A stretch of DNA of 57,684 nucleotides from Bacteroidales bacterium (lineage in GTDB: Bacteria; Bacteroidota; Bacteroidia; Bacteroidales; UBA932): assembly GCA_015060335.1 (NCBI GenBank), contig SUYR01000020.1, positions 1-57,684 on the forward strand. Direction: 5' to 3'. The translations under genes and the position numbers were made by a program. Of this stretch, positions 27,345 through 36,507 are shown in pieces (position 1 is the first letter of the stretch; each line of letters opens with the position of its first letter). Below the pieces are notes generated by a model that saw nothing but the letters and a program-made list of their open reading frames with translations, made no database searches and had not been told where the DNA came from.

Positions 27345-28529
27345 TTATAGTCTGGAATACCTTACAAGAGCTTCCAGAAAATAATAATCCGCGTAACTTA
27401 TCGCCACATCTATATCTCTGCCTTCCGGATAGCTCCCTACGCTGTGCTTCAGGAGGAAGAATCCGTTTTCGCCGGGCTTGGCCAGATACTCATCCGAGCC
27501 AAGTGTCAGGAGCTGTGTACGGGCCATTTCCAGATATGCTTTCTTGCCGGTAAGCATATTCAGTTCTATGAATGCAGACGCCATGATTGCTCCTGCAGAT
27601 GCATCTCGGACAGGGGGACAGTCTGAACTGGAGAAACCCTCCGGAGCTCCCGGAGCATTGAAGTCCCAATATGGTATCCCGTCTTCCGGGAGCTTGTCCA
27701 GCAGCATGTCTGCAACCTTGACTGCCTGCTCGAAAAAGTCTTCAATACCTGTCTCGCGGTACATCATCGTATATCCGTAGAGGGCCCACGCCTGACCTCT
27801 TGCCCATGCTGAATCGTCAGAATATCCCTGGACCGTCTCTTTTGAAATCACAGCTCCGGTGGCCGGGTCATAATCGACCAGATGCCATGTAGTATAATCC
27901 TTGCGGAAATGATTTTTCATGGTCGTTGAGGCATGTGAGACAGCGATTGAAGCCAGGGAATCGATGCCGCAGATTCTGGCGGCATTGGTCAGCAGCTCAA
28001 GATTCATCATATTGTCGATGATGACAGGATATGTCCATCTTCCACGCAGATTGTCCCAGCTTTTTATCGTTCCGGTAACGGGAGAGAAGCGTCTTCCAAG
28101 CTTTTGTGCCGCTGCTATATAAGTAGGAAGGATTGCGGATGAATCCCGTGTGAGCCTGAGCGCATTGCCGTAGCTGCAGTGTATCTGGAAACCGATGTCG
28201 TGGTCGGTCTTTCCATCAATCAGTACGGACAGCCTGTCGGTATGTTTCCATGCGAGGTCGCGGAATCCGGTGTCTGCTGTATATTCATATACGTACCATA
28301 GCGATCCGGGAAAGAATCCGGAGCCCCACCATCCCTGTCCTGCTGTGCGCAATCTGCCTTCCTTGTCAGCGATACATGGATTCTGCCTCTCCGTCAGGCA
28401 TGAGTCCATTGCGGAATACTGGATCTTTGCAATCTCGAATACCTTGTCGGTGAGTCCGATGACAGGATCGTTTGCCGTGCAGCTTGAAACGAGCAGGGCG
28501 CAGAAGAAAATTCTGAGTGTGTTATTCAT
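27345..28529 (-). CDS. GH88/105-type unsaturated glucuronyl hydrolase lipoprotein
   Basis: The 394-aa protein starts with a lipoprotein signal (VSSC, Cys about 17). The alpha6/alpha6-barrel family motifs are present: WDNLRGRWTYPVIIDNMMNLELL with the conserved Asp of the active site, and DDSAWARGQAWALYGYTMMYRETG. Family members hydrate the double bond of oligosaccharides left by polysaccharide lyases (for example from glycosaminoglycans or pectin). No lyase, SusC or SusD lies nearby, so the substrate is open. Confidence 0.92.
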   Translation of the reverse strand: MNNTLRIFFCALLVSSCTANDPVIGLTDKVFEIAKIQYSAMDSCLTERQNPCIADKEGRLRTAGQGWWGSGFFPGSLWYVYEYTADTGFRDLAWKHTDRLSVLIDGKTDHDIGFQIHCSYGNALRLTRDSSAILPTYIAAAQKLGRRFSPVTGTIKSWDNLRGRWTYPVIIDNMMNLELLTNAARICGIDSLASIAVSHASTTMKNHFRKDYTTWHLVDYDPATGAVISKETVQGYSDDSAWARGQAWALYGYTMMYRETGIEDFFEQAVKVADMLLDKLPEDGIPYWDFNAPGAPEGFSSSDCPPVRDASAGAIMASAFIELNMLTGKKAYLEMARTQLLTLGSDEYLAKPGENGFFLLKHSVGSYPEGRDIDVAISYADYYFLEALVRYSRL

Positions 28530-28548
28530 ATTTCGTGGCTTTGTCCTG

Positions 28549-28556
28549 CAAATGTA
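28549..28556 (-). promoter_or_regulatory. -7 box for the GH88 gene
   Basis: On the minus strand TACATTTG lies at 28556-28549, 20 bp before the start codon. Confidence 0.5.
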
Positions 28557-28599
28557 ATGAAAGCACTTTGAAAATATAATATCTGCACCAAAATAAACC

Positions 28600-28705
28600 C
28601 TGGCGCTTAAGTGTCTGTATTAGAGCGCGTTGCGCAAACACGATTCCCCGTTGCAGGGGAATCGTGTTTGCGCAACGCGTTGATAGTGAATGTTTTGGGT
28701 GCCAG
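28600..28705. repeat. 106-bp palindromic element, copy A
   Basis: The ends are CTGGCGCTTAA and GGTGCCAG. The core is a perfect 24-bp stem (28626-28649 with 28656-28679) around a 6-nt loop. The length matches copies B, C and D exactly. It lies between the divergent GH88 and sufB genes. Confidence 0.85.
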
Positions 28706-28740
28706 CTGTGATTATGCTTTCATTACCGATCTAAAAATGC

Positions 28741-28748
28741 TATCTTTG
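28741..28748 (+). promoter_or_regulatory. -7 box for the suf operon
   Basis: TATCTTTG at 28741-28748 is a consensus -7 box. Transcription from about 28755 would start upstream of the ATG at 28793, leaving the GTG at 28763 as an unlikely start. Confidence 0.65.
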
Positions 28749-28792
28749 CAGGTCGGACCTGAGTGGTTCGGACATTGCAGAGACAGACTTTT

Positions 28793-30232
28793 ATGAGCAA
28801 GGACAAAGAAATATTGGATAGCCTCACCGACAAGGAGTATGAACACGGCTTCGTTACAGATGTCGAGCAAGAATTCATACCCAAGGGGCTCAATGAGGAT
28901 ATAATACGCCTGATTTCGGCGAAGAAGGACGAACCGGAATGGATGCTTGAATTCAGGCTGGATGCATTCCGACGCTGGCAGAAGATGACGCTCCCTACGT
29001 GGGCACATCTGGATATTCCTGAGATTGACTTTCAGGATATAATATATTATGCGGCTCCCAAGAAGGCTGAAGACCGACCGAAGGAGATTGATCCAGAGCT
29101 TGAGAAGACATTCGACAAGCTGGGAATCCCTCTTCATGAAAGAGCAGCCCTTGCAGGAGTGGCTGTGGATGCCGTCTTTGATTCAGTGTCTGTGACCACT
29201 ACGTTCCGTGCAGCCCTGGCCGAGAAAGGGATCATATTCTGCTCGTTCTCGGAAGCGGTCAAGGAACATCCAGACCTCGTAAAGAAATATCTGGCGTCGG
29301 TAGTTCCGGTGGGAGATAACTTCTATGCGGCACTCAATTCGGCTGTGTTCAGCGACGGATCTTTTGTATATATTCCTAAGGGAGTACGTTGCCCGATGGA
29401 GCTGTCAAGCTATTTCCGTATAAATGCTGCGGGAACTGGGCAGTTCGAGAGGACTCTTATTGTGGCGGACGAAGGCTCATATGTAAGCTATATGGAAGGC
29501 TGCACCGCACCTATGCGTGATGAAAATCAGCTCCATGCCGCAGTCGTGGAAATTATCGTTGAGAAGGATGCTGAGGTGAAGTATTCTACCGTGCAGAACT
29601 GGTATCCGGGAGATGCAGAGGGCAAGGGAGGCATATTCAATTTCGTTACCAAGAGGGGTATATGCAAAGGCTCGGGAAGTCATCTTTCATGGACTCAGGT
29701 GGAGACCGGCTCCGCAATTACGTGGAAGTATCCTTCTACAATCCTGAAGGGGGATAATTCCTCATCCGAATTCTACTCGGTAGCTGTTACCAACAATTTC
29801 CAGCAGGCGGACACAGGAACCAAGATGATACATATCGGCAGGAATACCCGAAGCAAGATCGTGAGCAAGGGAATATCTGCGGGCCGCAGCCAGAACAGTT
29901 ATCGCGGACTTGTGAAAATGCTTGGCGGTGCGGATAATGCGCGTAACTTCTCGCAGTGCGACAGCCTGCTGATTGGAGACAGATGCGGAGCACATACCTT
30001 CCCGTATATAGAAAACGCCAACAAGACAGCCATAGTGGAGCACGAGGCGACCACTTCCAAGATAAGTGAAGAACAGCTGTTCTATTGTAACCAGAGAGGC
30101 ATCGGACCGGAAGAGGCTGTAGGACTGATTGTGAACGGATATGCCCGCGAGGTCCTTTCAAAGCTTCCTATGGAGTTTGCCGTAGAGGCTCAGAAACTTC
30201 TGCAGGTGTCGCTTGAAGGGTCTGTGGGATAG
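28793..30232 (+). CDS. sufB: Fe-S cluster assembly scaffold SufB
   Basis: The ATG at 28793 ([11 protein letters not shown]) gives 479 aa, normal for SufB; the frame extends to GTG 28763 but the promoter spacing favours the ATG. The beta-helix core shows [32 protein letters not shown] and NSYRGLVKM. The C-terminal segment has EHEATTSKI and LFYCNQRGI, the region around the functional cysteine. SufB forms the SufBC2D scaffold on which Fe-S clusters are built. A PnuC-like gene separates it from sufC. Confidence 0.96.
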   Translation: MSKDKEILDSLTDKEYEHGFVTDVEQEFIPKGLNEDIIRLISAKKDEPEWMLEFRLDAFRRWQKMTLPTWAHLDIPEIDFQDIIYYAAPKKAEDRPKEIDPELEKTFDKLGIPLHERAALAGVAVDAVFDSVSVTTTFRAALAEKGIIFCSFSEAVKEHPDLVKKYLASVVPVGDNFYAALNSAVFSDGSFVYIPKGVRCPMELSSYFRINAAGTGQFERTLIVADEGSYVSYMEGCTAPMRDENQLHAAVVEIIVEKDAEVKYSTVQNWYPGDAEGKGGIFNFVTKRGICKGSGSHLSWTQVETGSAITWKYPSTILKGDNSSSEFYSVAVTNNFQQADTGTKMIHIGRNTRSKIVSKGISAGRSQNSYRGLVKMLGGADNARNFSQCDSLLIGDRCGAHTFPYIENANKTAIVEHEATTSKISEEQLFYCNQRGIGPEEAVGLIVNGYAREVLSKLPMEFAVEAQKLLQVSLEGSVG

Positions 30233-30286
30233 TCTGTCGTGCCGGGGAACGAAAGATAGTCAGGATATCTATAAACTGAAATGTAA

Positions 30287-30940
30287 ATGGATTTTTGGAA
30301 CATCGTATTATTTGAACTGGGTGGAAGACCTGTGCTGCTGATAGACCTGCTTTCGGCACTTTTCGGTCTGACGACAGTTTTTCTGGCGGGCAGGAACAGC
30401 AAGAAGAATTTTTATGTGGGCTATATGTACACCGCCCTCCTGTTCTTCATGTTCTGGCAGAAGAATCTCTATGCCAACCTTATACTCCAGCCTATATCCC
30501 TGGGTATAAACATAATGGGCCAGTATCGCTGGAGTCATCCGAAGAAAGGAGATGAAAGCGCATCCGGCAGCGGAGACCTGAAGGTTACCATGCTTTCATG
30601 GCCGCAGAGGGGCCTCGTTGTTGCATTGGTCCTTGTCCTGGCATTAGTGTGGGGCTGGCTCATGAGCATGATGGGGACAAAGTGGTTCGTGGGGTATTTT
30701 CCTGCCAATCCGCTTCCGTATCTGGACTGCTGCGTGACTGTACTCATACTCACAGCCCAGACGCTTTCTGCACTTAAGAAATGGGACTGCTGGATAGCAT
30801 GGCTGTTTGTAAACATAGCCAACCTGACTCTCTACCTGAAGGCCGGCCTGGTCTTCATGCCGATTGTCAGCTGCCTGTATCTGGTGAACGGCATCTGGTC
30901 GCTGATTACATGGTATAGGCTTTATAGAAAAGACAGATAA
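30287..30940 (+). CDS. PnuC-family nicotinamide riboside (or related vitamin) transporter
   Basis: The 217-aa membrane protein has about seven hydrophobic segments. PnuC features include the early FGLTTVFLAGRNSKKNF, LYANLILQPISLGINIMGQYRW with the substrate-contacting QYRW region, and a final NGIWSLITWYRLYRK. PnuC proteins let nicotinamide riboside enter by facilitated diffusion; close relatives carry thiamine or riboflavin. It is placed inside the suf operon, which is unusual. The substrate cannot be read from sequence alone. Confidence 0.85.
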   Translation: MDFWNIVLFELGGRPVLLIDLLSALFGLTTVFLAGRNSKKNFYVGYMYTALLFFMFWQKNLYANLILQPISLGINIMGQYRWSHPKKGDESASGSGDLKVTMLSWPQRGLVVALVLVLALVWGWLMSMMGTKWFVGYFPANPLPYLDCCVTVLILTAQTLSALKKWDCWIAWLFVNIANLTLYLKAGLVFMPIVSCLYLVNGIWSLITWYRLYRKDR

Positions 30941-30943
30941 ATG

Positions 30944-31057
30944 ACCGTCACTCCAATAAATGCTCGAAATTTTACCGGATGGTAGTCATATTCGGGCAAA
31001 TTGATATGAATTAGACACCGTCACTCCAGAAACTGTATGAAAATTGGACCGACGGTA
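30944..31057. repeat. Two degenerate GTCACTCC-family units upstream of sufC
   Basis: ACCGTCACTCCA occurs at 30944-30955 and again at 31017-31028, each followed by a similar A-rich stretch. The second unit can fold on itself (ACCGTC with GACGGT). They resemble the palindromes downstream of nagB and fill the gap between the pnuC-like gene and sufC. Confidence 0.5.
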
Positions 31058-31079
31058 TGAAAAGGAAAATATATATTAT

Positions 31080-31829
31080 ATGGCAAACGATATATTATTG
31101 AAGATAGAAGGCCTCAGAGCCTCTGTTGAGGATAAGGAAATTCTGAAAGGTGTGGATCTGACTATCCGCAAAGGTGAAATCCATGCTGTCATGGGACCTA
31201 ACGGAGCCGGTAAGAGTACGCTTTCTGCAGTATTGGCAGGAAAGCCTCAGTTTACCGTGACTGCGGGTACAGTCGAATTCCTCGGACAGGACCTGCTGGC
31301 AATGAGCCCGGAAGAAAGGGCATGGGCAGGAATATTCCTGTCGTTCCAGTATCCTGTGGAGATTCCAGGCGTCACCATCACCAATTTCATGAAGACGGCA
31401 GTGAACGCTCACCGTGCAGGAAAGGGACTTGAGCCTCTCAAGGCAGGCGATTTCCTCAAGCTGATGCGTGAGAAGATGGCTTTCGTGCAGATGAAACCGG
31501 AATTCGCAAAGCGTGAGGTCAATGTCGGATTCTCAGGAGGCGAAAAGAAACGTAACGAGATATTCCAGATGGCAATGCTTGACCCTACTCTCGCCATTCT
31601 TGACGAGACAGACAGCGGACTTGACGTGGATGCCCTCCGCATAGTTGCAAGCGGAGTCAATGCACTTCACACACCGGACAAGGCTGCCATTGTAATCACT
31701 CACTACCAGCGACTTCTGGACTATATAGTTCCTGATGTGGTACACGTACTCAAGGACGGAAAGATTGTCAAGACTGCCGGCAAGGAACTGGTGGCGGAGA
31801 TTGAGGAAAAGGGTTATGATAATCTGTAA
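31080..31829 (+). CDS. sufC: Fe-S cluster assembly ATPase SufC
   Basis: The ATG at 31080 ([14 protein letters not shown]) gives 249 aa, the family length; an upstream in-frame ATG at 31044 lies in a repeat and is unlikely. The ABC ATPase motifs are Walker [10 protein letters not shown], the Suf-specific signature [11 protein letters not shown] and Walker [13 protein letters not shown]. SufC powers conformational changes of the SufB/SufD scaffold. The gap to sufD is 12 bp. Confidence 0.96.
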   Translation: MANDILLKIEGLRASVEDKEILKGVDLTIRKGEIHAVMGPNGAGKSTLSAVLAGKPQFTVTAGTVEFLGQDLLAMSPEERAWAGIFLSFQYPVEIPGVTITNFMKTAVNAHRAGKGLEPLKAGDFLKLMREKMAFVQMKPEFAKREVNVGFSGGEKKRNEIFQMAMLDPTLAILDETDSGLDVDALRIVASGVNALHTPDKAAIVITHYQRLLDYIVPDVVHVLKDGKIVKTAGKELVAEIEEKGYDNL

Positions 31830-31841
31830 ACAGGCAGGACT

Positions 31842-32459
31842 ATGACAGAAGTGATAATAGTACGGGAAGACCGGATGATACGCAGCATGACTGTCCAGGC
31901 TGGTCAGAGGACCGATATGGTCCTGATTGTCATGCCCGGACTGAGCACTGACATCCGTTTTGATATCCGTCTTGACGGAGAAGGAGCGGAAGCGAACGTT
32001 TATGGTGCATATCTCTGCGGCTCTGATGAAAGGGTGAAGATATCGGTGGATATGTATCACAATGAGCCTCACTGCAACTCGCGCCAGCTTTTCAAGGGAA
32101 TTGCAGGCGGAACATCCAGAGTGGATTTCTACGGAAAGATCATCGTTGCTCAGGATGCCCAGAAGACAGAAGCCTATCAGGAGAATCATAACATCCTGCT
32201 CTCGGACAATGCAAAGGTCGATACAAAACCACAGCTTGAGATCTATGCGGACGATGTGAAGTGCTCTCACGGCGCGACAATTGGACGTCTGAATGAAGAG
32301 GAACAGTTCTATATGCGTTCACGAGGCATAACCCTTGAAGATGCAAAAGTACTTCAGATGATATCTTTCCTCGCTCCGGTACTCGAAAATATTCCGGAGT
32401 CAGAGCGTGAAGACATATCGGCGCAAATCGAAACAGCGGTCAGAAACATAAATCTATGA
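31842..32459 (+). CDS. sufD: Short SufD-like Fe-S assembly protein
   Basis: The product is 205 aa, about half of a usual SufD (over 400 aa). It holds the C-terminal beta-helix and the SufD/SufB signature: KTEAYQENHNILLSD, PQLEIYADDVKCSHGATIG, and EEQFYMRSRGI with the conserved CSHGAT. The whole N-terminal domain is missing and no upstream frame restores it, since the sufC stop is 12 bp away. Its stop overlaps the ispE start (ATGA). It may be a minimal SufD that still forms the SufBC2D complex. Confidence 0.88.
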   Translation: MTEVIIVREDRMIRSMTVQAGQRTDMVLIVMPGLSTDIRFDIRLDGEGAEANVYGAYLCGSDERVKISVDMYHNEPHCNSRQLFKGIAGGTSRVDFYGKIIVAQDAQKTEAYQENHNILLSDNAKVDTKPQLEIYADDVKCSHGATIGRLNEEEQFYMRSRGITLEDAKVLQMISFLAPVLENIPESEREDISAQIETAVRNINL

Positions 32460-33370
32460 TCACAAATCCCAATGTCAAAGTCAATCTCGGCCTGAATGTC
32501 CTTCGTAAACGTGAGGACGGTTTTCATGACCTTGAGACCCTTTTTGTACCATATTTCGGAATACACGACACGCTCGAAATAATCACAGGAGACGACTACA
32601 GCCGTACATCTGCCGCCCTGTTCGCGAAATATGGCGACAGACTTCCCTCGTCACAGGGAAGCCTCAAGCCCGAGGGCGTCTTTGGTGTTGAGACAGAAGA
32701 GTCTCTTTCGCCCAAGATCGTACAGGGCATATCGGAAGACGGTAAACTTATGATTACGATTGCCAGGGAGGAAGGGGTGGACTGGAATCCTCTGGATGAC
32801 CTCTGCGCCAAAGCATATATGATGCTGGCTGCTGATTTTGAACTGCCATCTGTCAAGATATTCCTCGAAAAGACATCTCCCGTAGGAGCAGGTCTTGGTG
32901 GTGGATCTGCTGATGCTGCATTTGCATTGAAGATGCTTGACGAACTTTGCTCTCTCGGCCTGTCAGAGCAACAGCTCGCCCTTTACGCTTCCCGCCTGGG
33001 TTCTGACTGCGCATTCTTTATATGGAACCGTCCTATGATAGGCAGAGGACGAGGAGAGATATTGACGGAATTTCCTCTTGATTGTCTGGATGCTTACGAT
33101 ATACAGGTCATTTCTCCAGCCGGAATATCAGTCTCTACGGCGGAGGCCTATGGTGGAATTGTCCCTCAGGTCCCTGAGGTACCTCTCACAGAGGCCTTGA
33201 ACAGACCTGTCGAACAGTGGGACGGCATTCTTGTAAACGATTTTGAGACCACAGTTTTTGTAAAACATCCTGAATTGGCAGCTATCAAGAAGTCACTCTA
33301 TGATTCGGGAGCAGTTTATGCTTCCATGTCTGGCTCCGGCTCGGCCCTATTTGCCCTCTACAGAAAATAA
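32456..33370 (+). CDS. ispE: 4-diphosphocytidyl-2-C-methyl-D-erythritol kinase
   Basis: The 304-aa GHMP kinase phosphorylates CDP-methylerythritol in the MEP pathway to isoprenoids. It begins with NPNVKVNLGLNVLRKREDGFHDLETL and carries the ATP loop PVGAGLGGGSADAAF at about 142-156. A late motif, SMSGSGSALFALY, sits near the end. The start overlaps the sufD stop by 4 bp. Two later MEP enzymes (IspG, IspH) need Fe-S clusters, which may make cotranscription with suf useful. Confidence 0.96.
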   Translation: MITNPNVKVNLGLNVLRKREDGFHDLETLFVPYFGIHDTLEIITGDDYSRTSAALFAKYGDRLPSSQGSLKPEGVFGVETEESLSPKIVQGISEDGKLMITIAREEGVDWNPLDDLCAKAYMMLAADFELPSVKIFLEKTSPVGAGLGGGSADAAFALKMLDELCSLGLSEQQLALYASRLGSDCAFFIWNRPMIGRGRGEILTEFPLDCLDAYDIQVISPAGISVSTAEAYGGIVPQVPEVPLTEALNRPVEQWDGILVNDFETTVFVKHPELAAIKKSLYDSGAVYASMSGSGSALFALYRK

Positions 33371-33436
33371 TAAGAGGCAAAAACATCAAAAAAAAGCAAA
33401 AATCCGCCAAACTCAAATATATGTGGTGAAAACATT

Positions 33437-33466
33437 TTTGTTGCTTTCCGGACTTCATTTTCTTTG
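33437..33466 (+). promoter_or_regulatory. Possible promoter for the unknown lipoprotein
   Basis: TTTG at 33437-33440 and TTTCTTTG at 33459-33466 resemble the consensus with one mismatch in the -7 box. The ATG follows at 33481. Confidence 0.4.
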
Positions 33467-33480
33467 TCGCAAAAAGATTT

Positions 33481-34689
33481 ATGAAGTTTCGGACGATTTT
33501 GTGTGCACTTACAGCCCTCTTTGCGGCCTCGTGTGGATTGAGCGAGATAGGTGAGGGAACGGATGACGGTTATGTGAACGGTGGAATATGGGGAGGCCCG
33601 CTGCAGGATTCCCAGACCGGGAAACTGGATCAGATATGCTATATGACGGTTGTAGATTACCAGAAAGATTACGACTGGAGGGCAGATCAGGCAAAGGAGA
33701 CAGTCAAATGCTCTCTTGTCGTATATGCAGACGGAAGACCCTTGATGAAAGTTCCGGTCGGTGAAGCTTATCAGATCAGCGCTGACCCGGATATGCATAG
33801 GATTATAGACGGCCATCTATACACTGATTATTCGACAGATTCTCTTACCATAATAAAGAAAGACGGAATACTTCTCCACTCCTACCCAGGACGTGAACTG
33901 ATCTGTGGAATGCATCTTCTTGAAGATGGTCTATATTTTTTAGGCCAGAATAGAGACGGGACAGGATTCACATTCAGAAGAAACGCAGAAGTTTTGGTTT
34001 CAAGAAAAACAGGAACGGTAATGGGTACTCTCAGAAATGTCGAGGGCAGCCTTGCCTTCGCATTTTATGATACGATCCACTCGTCGGAGGGCGATATCTG
34101 CAGGTATTATATTGTGACGGACGGGAAGGTGTCGCAGGTCGCGGTCCGTGACGATCTGAAGGTGGTATGGGATATCCTTGCCTGCGGATCCGAACCGCTA
34201 TATCTGGCTTCGCTTACTGGTGTTGCTGCCCCTGTCCTGTTCTGTGGTGACCGGATGATGACCCTGCCTCTGCCCTCAAATGCTATCCTTCTGTCAGCAT
34301 CCCTGTTTTACGAGTCTGATATGATATGTGCAGAAATATTGTACAGTGTAGGTAGGGATATCTATACATACATCTGGAGCGGCGGGTCGATAGTCTGTAC
34401 CTTTCCGAAAGGGATGACTGCTGCTGCGGTATATCCGCTAGACAGAGGGGTCTGTTCGGTTGCAAATCCGCTGTCAGCCGAAGGGTCGGCTATAATATAT
34501 AGATCCGGTGACCAATATAGTGCGCCGCAAGGGTATGCCTGTCTGGGAAGTGACGCGGTTTCCATGGTGAACGGTATCCTTCATGTGGGGCTGTCTTCCA
34601 CAGAAGGAGACCGACCTCTTTTGTGGAAAGACGCTCAGACGGACACCTTGAATGTAAACGGTTACATATCATCTGTGACTGCGTTTTAG
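33481..34689 (+). CDS. Lipoprotein of unknown function
   Basis: The 402-aa protein has a clear lipoprotein signal (LTALFAASC, Cys about 19). The rest is rich in beta-strand-like segments of about 30-40 residues (GILLHSYPGRELICGMHLL, GKVSQVAVRDDLKVVWDIL), suggesting a propeller-like or repeated beta fold. I recognise no family motif. It follows ispE by 110 bp with a possible promoter of its own, and GH172 comes next. Function unknown. Confidence 0.75.
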   Translation: MKFRTILCALTALFAASCGLSEIGEGTDDGYVNGGIWGGPLQDSQTGKLDQICYMTVVDYQKDYDWRADQAKETVKCSLVVYADGRPLMKVPVGEAYQISADPDMHRIIDGHLYTDYSTDSLTIIKKDGILLHSYPGRELICGMHLLEDGLYFLGQNRDGTGFTFRRNAEVLVSRKTGTVMGTLRNVEGSLAFAFYDTIHSSEGDICRYYIVTDGKVSQVAVRDDLKVVWDILACGSEPLYLASLTGVAAPVLFCGDRMMTLPLPSNAILLSASLFYESDMICAEILYSVGRDIYTYIWSGGSIVCTFPKGMTAAAVYPLDRGVCSVANPLSAEGSAIIYRSGDQYSAPQGYACLGSDAVSMVNGILHVGLSSTEGDRPLLWKDAQTDTLNVNGYISSVTAF

Positions 34690-34697
34690 CTCAAAGA

Positions 34698-34756
34698 TTT
34701 GGAAGATTGAAAGAAGTTATCTATATTCGCAGAATAATAAGCTAAAACGTTTTAGC
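34698..34756 (+). promoter_or_regulatory. Promoter and palindromic operator candidate for the GH172 gene
   Basis: TTTG (34698-34701) and TATATTCG (34722-34729) are 20 bp apart, giving a start near 34736. A perfect 16-bp palindrome, GCTAAAACGTTTTAGC, lies at 34741-34756, just after the predicted start. Its central CG within A/T arms is like LacI-family operators, so repression in the absence of substrate is plausible. Confidence 0.55.
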
Positions 34757-34785
34757 GGAGAAACCACAATTAATTATCAAACAAC

Positions 34786-35973
34786 ATGAAGAAACTGATA
34801 CTTTTGACAGCAACTCTCCTTATGGGAGCGTTTGGAGCTTTTGCTCAAACAGAGATGTCAGGCGAGATGTTCGAACTGGCAAAGATCAAGGACGGAATCC
34901 GTAACAGACGCGTCAGCAGTTATGATAAGGGCGGTTATAACCGTGACCATCTTGAGCCGATCAAGCCGGGCGGAACAGCAGTCCTTGCAGACATCAAGGG
35001 AGCAGGCGTCATCAACCACATCTGGATTACAATAGCTCCGGGTCCTGAGAGACTTTCGAGAAACGATATCATCCTCAAGATGTACTGGGACGGTAACGAC
35101 GAGCCTTCAGTACTTGCGCCTATCGGACCTTTCTTCGGTCAGGGATGGAACGAGCAGTACAATTACGCAACATTTGCCATGTCAACAGGTCCTGGTAACG
35201 GCACCGGACTCAGCTGCTATTTCGCAATGCCTTTTGAAAAAGGCGCGCGCATCGAGATCGAGAATCAGAACGACATCCAGATCGATGCATTCTACTACTA
35301 TGTGGATTATCTCGAAATGAAGAAGCTTCCTGCTGATATGGGACGTTTCCATGCTTGGTTCAACCGCGAGATCACAGAGACTCTTCCTGAGGGAGAGACC
35401 GAGTGGGGTGTGACAGGTGCGCAGCGTGCAAACAAGGACGGAGCAAACAATTTCGTATTTGCAGACATCAAGGGTAAGGGACATTTCGTAGGTATAAACT
35501 ACTATGTACAGAATCCTACTCCTATGTGGTATGGTGAAGGTGACGATATGTGGTATATCGACGGAGAGGCCTATCCTTCACTCGTAGGAACAGGAACTGA
35601 AGACTTCTTCAATACATCATGGTGCCCGAAGGAGAAATATGAGAATATCTATTTCGGTTATCCGAGAGTCAACAATGATATAGGATGGCTTGGCAGGACT
35701 CATGCTTACAGATTCTTCATCCAGGATCCTATCTTCTTCGAGGAAAGTCTGCATGGCTCTATCGAGCATGGACATAACGACTGCCTTACACTCGACCTTG
35801 CTACAGTTGCATACTGGTATCAGGACAAGGCTGTTGCAGTTCCGGCAATCCCGGACAAGGCAGGACGTAAACTCAAACCGATGATCGACCAGGTGATGAT
35901 CCACAGATGGCGTAACGAGTGGAGAAAGAACATGGGCAACGATCCTAAGCTTTGGGGAGACGAAGTAAAATAA
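34786..35973 (+). CDS. GH172 (DUF2961) family glycoside hydrolase
   Basis: The 395-aa protein has a signal peptide ending AFAQ. The DUF2961 hallmarks are IKGAGVINHIWIT, IGPFFGQGW, SLVGTGTEDFFNTSWC and the late EHGHNDCLTLDLATVAYWYQ. GH172 includes alpha-D-fructofuranosidases and D-arabinofuranosidases acting on furanosides such as difructose dianhydride or arabinogalactan. Substrate cannot be fixed here. It is transcribed alone and followed by a strong terminator. Confidence 0.9.
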   Translation: MKKLILLTATLLMGAFGAFAQTEMSGEMFELAKIKDGIRNRRVSSYDKGGYNRDHLEPIKPGGTAVLADIKGAGVINHIWITIAPGPERLSRNDIILKMYWDGNDEPSVLAPIGPFFGQGWNEQYNYATFAMSTGPGNGTGLSCYFAMPFEKGARIEIENQNDIQIDAFYYYVDYLEMKKLPADMGRFHAWFNREITETLPEGETEWGVTGAQRANKDGANNFVFADIKGKGHFVGINYYVQNPTPMWYGEGDDMWYIDGEAYPSLVGTGTEDFFNTSWCPKEKYENIYFGYPRVNNDIGWLGRTHAYRFFIQDPIFFEESLHGSIEHGHNDCLTLDLATVAYWYQDKAVAVPAIPDKAGRKLKPMIDQVMIHRWRNEWRKNMGNDPKLWGDEVK

Positions 35974-35996
35974 GAATAGTGTCATTAATAAGGGGA

Positions 35997-36043
35997 GAGA
36001 GCGACTTGAAAGTCTCAGGACTTCAAGCCGCTCTCTTTTCATT
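35997..36043 (+). terminator. Rho-independent terminator after GH172
   Basis: GAGAGCG (35997-36003) pairs with CGCTCTC (36029-36035), and inside it CTTGAA (36005-36010) pairs with TTCAAG (36022-36027). TTTTCATTT follows. Confidence 0.85.
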
Positions 36044-36058
36044 TCAATCTACCCGCCG

Positions 36059-36481
36059 TTATGCCTCCCAGGTCAATGTTCTGGACTGGTCCGGATTGAT
36101 TGTGAAATATACTTTCAGTGTCTCTTCAGGCAGGAGTTCCTCGATATTCTCCGGCCACTCCATTATGCAGAGACAACCGCTGTCCAGATAGTCGTAGAGT
36201 CCGATCTCTATTGCCTCGGACAGCCTGTTGATACGATAGAAATCGAAATGATACATCGGATCCCCGTCCGAACGCATGTATTCGTTTACGATTGCAAATG
36301 TAGGGGAGCCTACCGGATCTGTCACTCCGAGTACCCTGCAGATGGCAGTAGTGAACGTCGTCTTTCCGGATCCCATAGGCGCAAAGAACGCCACCAGCGT
36401 ATTATCTCCTATCTTTTCAAGGAATTCTCCGGCTGCCCTGTCAAGGTCTTCGATATCTTTTATGATTACTTCCTGTTTCAT
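36059..36481 (-). CDS. tsaE: tRNA threonylcarbamoyladenosine biosynthesis ATPase TsaE
   Basis: Starting at the ATG of MKQEVIIKDIEDLDR (36481) gives 140 aa, the family length; the frame continues upstream into yifB but without homology. Walker A is APMGSGKTT with K40. Later motifs are VGSPTFAIVNEY and MYHFDFYRI, and the typical CIMEWPENIE. TsaE works with TsaB and TsaD to make t6A37 in ANN-decoding tRNAs. It lies 26 bp downstream of yifB on the same strand. Confidence 0.95.
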   Translation of the reverse strand: MKQEVIIKDIEDLDRAAGEFLEKIGDNTLVAFFAPMGSGKTTFTTAICRVLGVTDPVGSPTFAIVNEYMRSDGDPMYHFDFYRINRLSEAIEIGLYDYLDSGCLCIMEWPENIEELLPEETLKVYFTINPDQSRTLTWEA

Positions 36482-36507
36482 GACTGCAAATATATACTTT
36501 TCTTTGT

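Noticed and set aside
28763..28792. GTG at 28763 as the start of sufB.
   Set aside because: It lies about 14 bp after the -7 box, at the expected transcription start, and adds residues not seen in SufB; the ATG at 28793 fits.
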